Source: Brachionus koreanus (lineage: Eukaryota > Rotifera > Eurotatoria > Ploima > Brachionidae). Taken from it: 15,999 nucleotides of DNA. The notes beneath the pieces are model-generated. The model did no database searches. It was not told the origin of the DNA and worked only from the letters and a program-made list of their open reading frames with translations. A program made the position numbers and the translations under genes. The DNA lies in contig PJRA01000263.1 of the NCBI GenBank assembly GCA_016987375.1, positions 640,817 to 656,815 on the forward strand. Reading direction: 5' to 3'. Of the stretch, positions 9,717 through 15,999 are shown in pieces (the first letter of the stretch is position 1; every line of letters begins with the position of its first letter).

Positions 9717-9912
9717 TTAACACTAGAACAAAATTTAAAAGCCTAGTATCTTTTGAATAGATTTTTCAAATGAATACATCTTTTTTGATTTATGAAGATT
9801 TTAAAAATTTCTATAAAATATGATATAACTTTATAAAATTATTACAGTTTTTTTTATAATATATTTTTGAATTAAAAAAACGTGAAAAAATGCTTGGTGC
9901 TTCTAGTGTTAA
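9717..9912. mobile_element. piggyBac-like MITE with TTAA target duplication
   Basis: A 188-bp body (9721-9908) begins CACTAGAA and ends TTCTAGTG, so its termini are perfect 8-bp inverted repeats. It is flanked on both sides by TTAA. TTAA target sites and CACTAGAA-like or CCCTAGAA-like termini are hallmarks of piggyBac-superfamily elements. The interior is AT-rich without coding capacity, so this is a non-autonomous copy mobilised in trans. The intact termini and target duplication suggest limited decay. Confidence 0.7.
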
Positions 9913-10202
9913 ACTTTATAAAATTTAGCCCATTAAAAATAATCAAATTGTTTACATTATGCAGAAAAAGTTGAGTTTGATTGCTATTTTAAAATTTAGT
10001 AACAAGCTTAAAAGTAGAAGCTTCAGATTACTGGATTTAGTACTTAATATTGATTTAAAAACAATTAAAAAATTGCTTAGCTTAATATCTGTCTACATTT
10101 TTATGAAGTTTTTTTAAATGCTGTTAACTCATTAATGAATTAAGTCCGACCCTGACTTTTAATTTTAAAATTAATTAAAAACAATTATTTAATATTTGAT
10201 TT
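9913..10202. other. Spacer downstream of the glycine-rich gene
   Basis: AT-rich sequence with no gene recognised. On the minus strand it is the 3' flank of the glycine-rich peptide gene. Confidence 0.4.
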
Positions 10203-10208
10203 TTTATT
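10203..10208 (-). terminator. Polyadenylation signal of the glycine-rich gene
   Basis: AATAAA on the minus strand, about 20 bases past the stop codon of the glycine-rich ORF. The AT-rich background makes chance occurrence common, so this is supported only by position. Confidence 0.35.
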
Positions 10209-10226
10209 AGTTTTTTAATTTATAAT

Positions 10227-10541
10227 TTAGCAATGTCCACATGTTTGACCTCCACCGCCGCCTCCGCCTCCTCCACCACCTCCTCTATGCTTATGATGAT
10301 GACGATGATGATGATATTGTTCACCGCCTCCTCCACCACCGCCACCTCCTCCAATTCCTCCACCGCCACCACCACCGCCTGTTCCGCCACCGCCGCCTCC
10401 TCCTCCAGAGCCTCCGCCACCTCCACCTCCACCGAAGCCACCGCCTCCACCACCTCCTTTCAATTTCGGAACAGCCGCTCCATGACTAATTGCACATACA
10501 ATCGCAATTAGCAAAAATGTCAAATAAATTTTTATTTTCAT
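10227..10541 (-). CDS. Secreted glycine/histidine-rich peptide ending in CGHC
   Basis: A 104-residue frame. Residues 1-21 (MKIKIYLTFLLIAIVCAISHG) form a clear signal peptide with likely cleavage near SHG/A. Then come AVPKLK, a run of seven- to ten-glycine blocks spaced by single F, S, T and I residues, a cluster with eight histidines (residues about 77-88), a second glycine run and the C-terminal QTCGHC. Secreted glycine-rich proteins serve in cuticle, lorica, mucus, egg shell or antimicrobial roles. The His cluster and the Cys-X-X-Cys could bind metal, or crosslink chains, by inference. Purine-rich GGN codons give a strongly GC-rich block that stands out from its surroundings. The frame is real: a signal peptide, a start near a TATA element and a tidy end argue against a chance repeat shadow. 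It starts 87 bp after the P2X stop on the same strand. Confidence 0.75.
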   Translation of the reverse strand: MKIKIYLTFLLIAIVCAISHGAAVPKLKGGGGGGGFGGGGGGGGSGGGGGGGGTGGGGGGGGIGGGGGGGGGGEQYHHHRHHHKHRGGGGGGGGGGGGQTCGHC

Positions 10542-10578
10542 TAGTAAATTTTTAAATAAAAAATTAAAAAATTAAAAT

Positions 10579-10590
10579 CTTTTATTTATA
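10579..10590 (-). promoter_or_regulatory. TATA element for the glycine-rich gene
   Basis: TATAAATAAAAG on the minus strand, beginning 49 bases before the ATG at 10541. This predicts a start site near 10560 and a very short leader. It lies within the 3' flank of P2X. AT-rich background lowers certainty. Confidence 0.4.
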
Positions 10591-10603
10591 GTCAAAATAT
10601 TAT

Positions 10604-10609
10604 TTTATT
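10604..10609 (-). terminator. Polyadenylation signal of the P2X gene
   Basis: AATAAA on the minus strand, about 20 bases beyond the P2X stop codon. Cleavage would then fall within or next to the TATA element of the following gene, making the pair unusually compact. Confidence 0.4.
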
Positions 10610-10628
10610 TAAGTTAATTTGTTCTCAA

Positions 10629-13600
10629 TTAATTTTCTGTCTTCAAGTCAGTAAAGCTTTTTGATCTAATATTCGATGTCAAACTATCTTCATCTAAATT
10701 AGAATTTAGCTCTTTAAGCTCACGATAGAATTTCTTTCGAGAAGTAAAATTGAGTAGAACAAAATCGGCCACAATAGAGGCCACTGATAGCAAGCCAAGA
10801 CCTGCTCCCAAATTAATCAAAAAAGGAACAAAATTAAATTTTCCACCTTCTCCTGAAACATCGATTACAAATCTGAGCCCATATGCTTTTATTAACATTC
10901 GGTACATAGTATCATTTACTTCAAGGTATTTGGCAAATCTAAAATTGAATCCACTAGCTGCAGAAGCCTTATTAAACTGAAGGTCAAACCGACTAAATTT
11001 AAATGTCGGAAAGCATAACCTGCTTTTATCAAAGTTACACTTCCAGTTTATTGACACCAGTATGACTCCACCTTTCATCATCATCAGTTTTCTTTCTTGT
11101 TCATTAGGTTCGGCCTCGTTAAGAACATCTTTAACTAGAAAAATTGGACAGTATGGATCATTTATTGGATGATAGATGCATTTGGATATAACTTGGTTGG
11201 TTGTATTAGGCAATATGTTCCTACTTAAAATATTTCTCTTTATTTATATAAATTTAATTATATTATTTTTTTAATTACATTTTGCGATCAAAACGCTCAA
11301 AAGTTACATCATTTTTGATAAAAATTGTAAAATTTTCTATGTTCTGTATTAAATTTTTTTCATTACTAAAAAATTAGAAAAAATTAGAAATTTTTTAATA
11401 ATTTTAAAAATTAAATTTGGTTTTTCTATTAAAGAATTGTCTGATGAACAACACTCCTTGAAAAATAGTATTTTTTATCAAATTTCATTTTTCAAGTGTG
11501 ATCAAAACATTTTAAGTTTTTGATTTGTTTGTAAAATGTCTGAAATCATAAACTCTGGTCTTAGACATGTTAATTTTTAATTTTTTTTAAATTTGATCAA
11601 TTTTTTTGAAAAAAAAAAAAAACTTAAGGAAGACTATTATTTTTGATTCAGAGCCTTGTTCACATAAATTCTGAGCCATTCCACTTAAGAAACCTTTAAT
11701 ATCATCTTTGTCAAATGTAGTACATAAACGATAATATGTCTTGGACATGTTTCCACATTTTCTTAGTAAAATGAGCATATTTCTGCGAACATATTTGCAC
11801 TATATTCAATGAGACTAGTAAAAATTAATATTTTAATATTTTTACTTAAATTCTCAATTCTTTTCTATAAAAAAAAAACGAAGTTTCATAATCATTTAAG
11901 ACAAATAAGAATTAGTATACTTATTATATAGAAAGACTTTTATTTATTTTTATTATTTTTTTTTAGATGCTGATATAGACATTTATCAATTAGCTGACAT
12001 ATTTTCTTAATTATAATAATATAAAATATAGTTTTGGAGATTTACCTTCACAGGCTTATCCGAGCGGTAAGAACCCTCTTTTCAGCCTGCATGTTTAACG
12101 CATTGAATAAATTAAAAGATTGATTGTATAAAATAATTAAGTTAATTATCGATTTAATTCTCTATTAAAAAAGTTTGGTATATTTTGTTTATTACAGTAT
12201 TTTCTTAATTATACTCCGTGTTTTTTTCACGTAATTATTTGTAAAAATAAAATTTGGAGATCAAATCATTAATTTCTGCTATCATTTTTAATTAATTAGG
12301 AGATTATTTAACTATTTTAAGGTATCAAAAATAATTAAATTAAGTGATCAAAAATCCTTTAAGTAAATATAGAGATCGCTTAAATTTATCCCTTTGTATA
12401 AATAATGATTCCAGAGATTTTGAATAAAATACAACAATTCTTAAAAGTATATTTGTATTATTGCTGAATCTGAAGGAGCATTAGAATAAATAAACTGTGC
12501 ACCAAAAGTTTCTAGATTATTATTTTACATTGTTTATTTTATATTGATTTATTTAACGTATTTTTCAATAATTTACCATAAAGTATTCAAAAGAAATCTT
12601 ATTTAAATATACTGAATCAAGTACATAAATTAGATAAAGTCCACTATGGTTCAAGAACTTTACTTAAATGAACTAATAGATTTCAATAAAGTATCCAAAA
12701 TATAGAATTTTAACACTTAAAGGACCGATGAAAATTTGATTCTTTCTTTAGTCTCATATATCTTATAAAGAATAAATCGTATTCTATAAAAAAATTCTCA
12801 ATCTGTTACTATAAATAGATATCCTAAAACAAATTTGGATTATTGAAAATCTAATGAACGATCCTAAAGATTTATTTATTTTCTTAATAAATTCGAGGAG
12901 AACCTCAGCCTGTTCAGAATGAAAAATTATGTGAAATTTTTTTTCTAATAAAATAAGTTTTTAGAGAGAAACTATTGTTTTGAAATCTTAGGTGAGCGAA
13001 GTGAACTTAGAATTTAAAGTATCATTTGATTTGTTTTTAATTGCTTTTGAGTGGTGGTTTGACTTTTAAGCCTAATTTGAGCTAAATTTGCATAACAGTG
13101 ATTAATGTCTTGATTGGAAAGAATTTGATGTATCTAAAACTTTTGTTTTGGAGTGTTTGAACTGATGACATTCTTTACATCCAACAACAAAGTGGAATAA
13201 AAGCATAATCAAAGATCGAAAGGATTTATTTGAGGCCATTTATTCTCCGAATGAGATTGATTTTTGATGAAGTTTTTCAGTGATACTTTCAAATGATTTT
13301 TAAAGCTGAGCTTGGGGTCGAATTTGATACCCAGAAATGTTGCAAATGGATGCTGGATGAGAAAATGATTGAGTTTGTATTTTGACTGATAGTTTTTGCT
13401 CTAACCTGCTGTTGTAAAAAAGGTTTGAAATGTCTTGTTGATGTTAAATTTTAAATCATTATGGGTCTAGGTAATTATGTGACCGGCCGTTCACAACTTT
13501 CGTGACTAGAAATTCTGAATGAAAAAAAACTAAAACTAAAAATTAAGTCAAGAGAATGTGTTAATTACTCAAGCGAAATTGAAGAAGTAGTTAGCATAGT

Positions 13601-15329
13601 TGTGAGTAAGAAGAGAAACCCAGTGAAGTGTGATAAATGTGATGGTTATTTTGAAGGGCAACGTGGTCTAAAGGCTCATCAAACAAAAAACATTAGGATA
13701 TTGAGCACTTATCATGTCTTAATTCATTCTCTGAAATTAATATTAAAAGAATACAGGTAATCCAAAATTCAGCTGTTCGGTCTATTCTAAATCTAAAATA
13801 CGTCACACACTCAAATATATTACATCACGAGGCATTGAATAAACTTAAATTACTAGCAGTCTCCAATCGACTTTTTGAGTTGAGTGAGAGATATGTTGGA
13901 GCAGGGTTGAGTCAGTTTAATCCATTGATTGTCAGACTGGTGAAGGAATACAAAGAGGGTTTTGAATCAAGATATATCGAATACCCGACTCTATTGTGTA
14001 ATTGCTACCTAACTATTTCTTCTTTTTTCCCTGAACAATCAGTCATCTAAAAAAATGTATCCGTAACTTTAATTTTAATTTTAATTTCCCTATATTTTAA
14101 AANNAAAAAAAAAAAAAAAAACTTTTTTAAACATTCATTAAATACATTCATAAAAAAATTCATTAAGCTTTTTTTATTAATAAAATAGTCCCGGGTCACA
14201 AATTTTATTTCTGGGTCACATTTTATTATTTGACAAAATTTTTTATTCTTTATTTTTTGATCACATAATTTCAGGCCACGAAAGTTGTGAACAGCTCGGG
14301 TCACATAATTACCTAGACTCAATGATTTGATGAAACAATAAAACTTTTTCCCAAAATTTAAAAATTAAAAAATGACAAAATTTTTTTGGTAATTAGAATC
14401 AAAATTGAATTTAGAATTGGCAAATGTACTTTTCATTAATTTGTTTTTAAATAATTTTTTTTCTAAACGAAATGAATTTATAAAATGAAATTTCACAATA
14501 ATGGTTTGTTATCTATCAAAACCTAGTCACTAAAATTTTTTTAAATTAAAAGCTACTTTTTTATCTCTCTTTCGACAGGACACCAGCTTTCTATTTCGCA
14601 GACTTTAATTGACTCATTGGTCGAAGACGTTATGCAATTTCCTGTTGGTATACCATTCCAAGAATTTGTCAAAACTATTTTAGAACAGTCCGTATCATTT
14701 TGGCATTCACAGTCTACATCTTCATAATTTTCGTCACATTGACCCTGAGTTTGACGAGTCTCAACAAAATTAGTCATTAGAAAAATCTTAAATAAATCTT
14801 AATTTTCTTTTGTTGTTCAAATGAATTCTAAAAAAAATTACTGAGTTATAATCCACTGGGGGAATGATATAGTCAGCTGTCTATAACAATTAAAAATAAT
14901 TAAATGAAAAATTGTTTTATTTTCAATTACATCAAATATTCTAAAGTCGTCCTTAAATGGAGTCTTGAAGCGGAATTTCTGGTTCATTAAGCGCAGTTCT
15001 CTTTCTCCCTTGTCGGTGAAAGTGTAGCCCAAGCCCTTGACTTTAGTTGTGACTGTAGAGCGAGGTTGATCAAAAAGCTGATAGCCTTTTTCATATATAA
15101 TACTCCATCTAAACAAAAAAAATTGATTAACATTTATAATAAAGAAAGATGAATCTTGTGCGTACCCTATTATGTAAGAAATGATTCCAATTTGAAATAG
15201 TCGAAATACTAGAGACACTCGTTTAGAGTGAATTTTGGCTTCGCGAATAGTTGAATAGCTTAAGAGCGAGTTGGTTAGAAATTGCCGACCATAACCAAAA
15301 TAAGTCCTAAATTTTTGTGCCGAAGACAT
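10629..15329 (-). CDS. P2X: P2X receptor, ATP-gated cation channel subunit (six exons)
   Basis: Exons: 15329-15166, 15108-14931, 14880-14842, 14786-14557, 11365-11279 and 11223-10629. All introns are GT/AG and the phases agree, giving 430 residues. P2X subunits form trimers in the membrane that open a cation pore on binding extracellular ATP. Seen here: the N-terminal YxTx(K/R) site as YSTIR (25-29), TM1 at about 38-58, TTKVKG (75-80) with both ATP-site lysines, NFT with the ATP-contacting Thr217, GFNFRFAKY (324-332), the ATP-site lysine in LIKAYG (345), and TM2 at about 364-390 with the conserved Asp386. The trafficking motif YxxxK is YRELK (399-403). All ten family cysteines are present plus one extra in DCEC (153/155). 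The length is usual for the family. The start is the first ATG, before the conserved N-terminus. Intron 4 is 3.2 kb and full of transposon debris; the others are 50-57 bp. A second copy of exon 5 lies upstream. Confidence 0.93.
11301..11555 (-). repeat. Segment duplicated upstream of the gene (exon 5 plus start of flanking intron)
   Basis: The part of P2X exon 5 encoding ENFTIFIKNDV, its acceptor and the adjoining intron sequence recur at about 15628-15800. Over the first roughly 85 bases only a few differences are seen. Further out the match resumes at the phrase TTTGTAAAA..CTGAAATCATAAA after a gap in the other copy. Both copies are on the minus strand, so this is a direct duplication. Confidence 0.7.
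11587..11778 (-). pseudogene. Exon-like open frame inside P2X intron 4, origin unknown
   Basis: A minus-strand frame with mixed, protein-like composition includes CGNMSKTYYRLCTTFDKDD, IKGFLSGMAQNLCEQGS and ESKIIVFLK, then runs into a T-tract translated as a phenylalanine run. The frame is open a few codons further upstream too. An overlapping frame (SQKYAHFTKKMWKHVQDIL) is also open for a while, so the true frame is uncertain. No P2X similarity was seen. It may be a transposon relic or an exon of a nested gene. Confidence 0.25.
12032..12090 (+). repeat. Short hairpin repeat, copy B
   Basis: Related to 666-719. Here an outer stem CAGGCT/AGCCTG encloses an inner stem CTTATC-CGAGC-GGTAAG, then CCCTCTTTTCAG. 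The inner stem differs from copy A at a G-C to A-T pair while staying paired, which hints at selection for, or descent from, a structured RNA. No B box follows. Confidence 0.5.
13020..13425 (-). pseudogene. Decayed LINE reverse-transcriptase C-terminal fragment (minus strand)
   Basis: On the minus strand one reads KLSVKIQTQSF, then FLGIKFDPKLSFKNHL, then, after a frameshift, KINLIRRINGLK and IFDYAFIPL. After a stop, VQTLQNKSFRYIKF follows. This order, FLG(I/V).(F/L)D.KL.(F/W)..H, then a (K/R).NLIR.. helix, IFDYA.IP and a QN.(A/S).R.I motif, is typical of the region after the palm domain in CR1/Jockey/RTE-like non-LTR retrotransposons. Stops and frameshifts make it a relic. It is antisense to the LINE fragment at 13748-14050 and lies in the P2X sense orientation. 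Confidence 0.65.
13506..13760 (+). pseudogene. Zinc-finger-like open frame of retroelement type
   Basis: An 84-codon open frame without an early in-frame ATG. It contains KRNPVKCDKCDGYF and RGLKAHQTKN, i.e. Cys-X2-Cys-X12-His with the Phe and Leu spacing of classical C2H2 fingers. The last His is absent. Fingers of the form C..C...F....GL..H occur near the N-terminus of R2-like and other LINE proteins. It ends at a TAA just where the reverse-transcriptase-tail frame opens in another frame, so the two may be remains of one internally deleted element. Confidence 0.45.
13748..14050 (+). pseudogene. LINE reverse-transcriptase C-terminal tail (plus strand)
   Basis: The frame is open for 100 codons to TAA at 14048-14050. 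It reads RIQVIQNSAVRSILNL, then LHHEALNKLKLLAVSNRLFE, then QFNPLIVRLVKEY. A QN.A.R.I motif, a following ..L....L..L..RR-type helix and a conserved NPLI are characteristic of the C-terminal end of LINE polyproteins. The palm and endonuclease domains are missing, so it is a fragment. Its frame is intact over the whole tail, suggesting a younger insertion than the minus-strand fragment at 13020-13425. It is from a different copy, because the QN motif sequences differ. Confidence 0.6.
14103..14104. other. Two undetermined bases in a homopolymer
   Basis: Two N bases precede a long A-run that continues to 14120. It is probably a consensus failure at a homopolymer, so the local length is uncertain. 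It lies in intron 4 and does not affect coding. Confidence 0.8.
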
Positions 15330-15386
15330 TTTTTTAAAATTTAGATTTTTTATTTTTTATAAGTTTTGTCACTAACTGAACGTGAT

Positions 15387-15394
15387 CTTTTATA
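15387..15394 (-). promoter_or_regulatory. TATA element upstream of P2X
   Basis: TATAAAAG on the minus strand, 65 bases before the P2X ATG, would place the start near 15364. A TCAGTT initiator-like hexamer at 15379-15374 is closer than the usual spacing, so its role is doubtful. Confidence 0.35.
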
Positions 15395-15435
15395 TTTATC
15401 ATTTTTTTATTAAATGAATTCTTTTAAATTAACTA

Positions 15436-15688
15436 TTATCTAGGTGATCCTATTTTTATTTTTTTTTCATGAGATAAACTGCAAGAAACTCTACTTATTT
15501 TTTTTTTGATTAAATTTGAATTAAATGATAAAATATTTGGAGTATTAGAATTAAGTAAGAAAAAATATATTTTAATGCTAACTTTTAATTCGTCATAATT
15601 TAACTGATGTATCTTTTTGTTGTCAGATACATCATTTTTGATAAAAATTGTGAAATTTTCTATGTTCTGAATTAATTTTTTTTCATTA
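15436..15688 (-). pseudogene. Second copy of P2X exon 5, reading on into a novel open tail
   Basis: After an acceptor (TTTTTTAG) at 15690-15689 the frame reads NEKKLIQNIENFTIFIKNDV, nearly identical to P2X exon 5 (NEKNLIQNIENFTIFIKNDV). It then departs at 15627: the P2X continuation TFERFDRK is replaced by SDNKKIHQLNYDELK and further codons, open to TAA at 15436-15438. Nucleotide differences in the shared part are mostly silent or keep the frame. No exon 6 copy lies between here and P2X exon 1. It is either the truncated end of a tandem P2X paralogue whose earlier exons lie beyond the window, or a duplicated fragment. Confidence 0.6.
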
Positions 15689-15867
15689 CTAAAAAATAAA
15701 AATTAGAAATTTTCAATCAAATTAAACTTAAATTTTCTAAAACTTATTCCCACAAGTTTTCGACATCTTTGTAAAACACCTGAAATCATAAAATGTAATT
15801 TTTTATATTTTTTTAATATAAACTCGGATAACAAACATTAATGAAAAAATTATCAGCTTAATTTTAG

Positions 15868-15999
15868 TGGGGTCAATCTAATTATGTGATCCAATGTTCA
15901 CAAATTTGGTGAACACTCACTGATCACTGGGTTCGTGATCACAAAAACACTGTTCACAAAGTTTTTGATCAATCGTATATAAAGCAAGATCACAAAATT
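15868..15999. mobile_element. End of a second inverted-repeat element, cut by the window edge
   Basis: GGTCAATCTAATTATGTGATCC resembles the terminus at 13465 (GGTCTAGGTAATTATGTGACC). It is followed by the palindromes GTTCAC-aaatttg-GTGAAC (15896-15914) and TGATCAC-n7-GTGATCA (15921-15941) and more GTTCACAAA and GATCACAAA boxes. It appears to be the left end of a related element that continues outside. Confidence 0.5.

Larger units (their letters stand above)
13453..14328. mobile_element. Terminal-inverted-repeat element enclosing a LINE fragment
   Basis: AAATCATT..GTCTAGGTAATTATGTGACC and TTCACAACTTTCGTG at the left (13453-13504) are inverted at the right end (14277-14328) with few mismatches, giving arms of about 52 bases. 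The right subterminal part carries several further GGGTCACA or GATCACA boxes (14193, 14213, 14259, 14298), as in transposase-binding subterminal repeats. The body of about 770 bases holds a zinc-knuckle-like frame and a LINE C-terminal fragment, and no transposase. A related end is at 15868-15999. No superfamily can be assigned, and no clear target-site duplication was seen. Confidence 0.6.
11366..14556 (-). other. P2X intron 4, enlarged by transposon insertions
   Basis: This 3191-bp intron joins exon 4 (ending AA) to exon 5 (starting T) to restore an Asn codon. Stretches 11779-12031, 12091-13019 and 14329-14552 are AT-rich, with no feature I can name. The rest is accounted for by the exon-like frame, hairpin repeat, LINE fragments and inverted-repeat element listed separately. 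Confidence 0.8.

Noticed and set aside
10220..10511. Several other open frames overlapping the glycine-rich gene on both strands (Ala/Glu/Val-rich, Ser/Thr-rich, Leu/His-rich)
   Set aside because: They are shadows of the GGN repeat in other frames. Only the 10541-10227 minus frame has a signal peptide and an ordered C-terminus.
10750..10980. Plus-strand open frame opposite P2X exon 6
   Set aside because: It is the antisense of a strongly conserved P2X coding region and has no features of its own.
11141..11213. A translation start for a separate protein at 11213
   Set aside because: The codon there is TTG, and the frame is continuous with P2X exon 6, which begins at the acceptor before 11223.
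14047..14322. Minus-strand 91-codon open frame
   Set aside because: It runs across the undetermined bases, a homopolymer and the right arm of the inverted-repeat element. Its composition is that of repeat sequence.
1..15999. CRISPR array, bacterial operon or prophage
   Set aside because: No regularly spaced repeats. Spliced animal genes with GT/AG introns exclude a prokaryotic reading.

Overview
The window is nuclear DNA from an invertebrate animal. It is very AT-rich (about a quarter GC by eye), full of poly-A/poly-T runs, and its genes are split by AT-rich introns of about 50-60 bp. The best-supported gene is a P2X receptor, an ATP-gated cation channel present in many animal groups but absent from several well-studied insects and nematodes. 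Tiny introns, extreme AT content, a P2X gene and abundant LINE/MITE debris would fit a monogonont rotifer, a mite or a flatworm. The sequence alone does not decide between them.

Layout. Bases 1-3467 hold no gene that I can support, only a LINE 3' tail and two short tRNA-like or hairpin repeats. At 3468-4201 (minus) lies a divergent, spliced ferritin-like gene that has lost most ferroxidase ligands. A possible signal-peptide exon for it, or an independent small secreted peptide, is at 5228-5419. Bases 4202-9912 are mostly repeats: a tRNA-like SINE head, a foldback element with a solo arm elsewhere, a second LINE tail, a small inverted repeat and a TTAA-flanked piggyBac-like MITE. They also hold two unrecognised gene fragments, a small three-exon plus-strand model at 7045-7366 and a minus-strand terminal exon at 7893-8149.

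The right part is dominated by the P2X gene on the minus strand (15329 to 10629). Six exons join into an uninterrupted 430-residue reading frame with two membrane segments, the ATP-site residues and all ten canonical ectodomain cysteines. Four introns are 50-57 bp, but intron 4 is 3.2 kb. It contains two decayed LINE fragments in opposite orientations, a terminal-inverted-repeat element that encloses one of them, a hairpin repeat and an unexplained exon-like open frame. Only 87 bp beyond the P2X stop, on the same strand, starts a secreted glycine/histidine-rich peptide ending in CGHC.

Upstream of P2X exon 1, at 15624-15688, there is a second, frame-preserving copy of P2X exon 5 with its splice acceptor and flanking intron. 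This suggests a tandem paralogue or a duplication breakpoint. The window ends inside another member of the inverted-repeat element family. The most unusual items are this extra exon 5, the ferroxidase-dead ferritin, the compact P2X/glycine-rich pair, and a hairpin repeat whose stem shows a compensatory change between copies.
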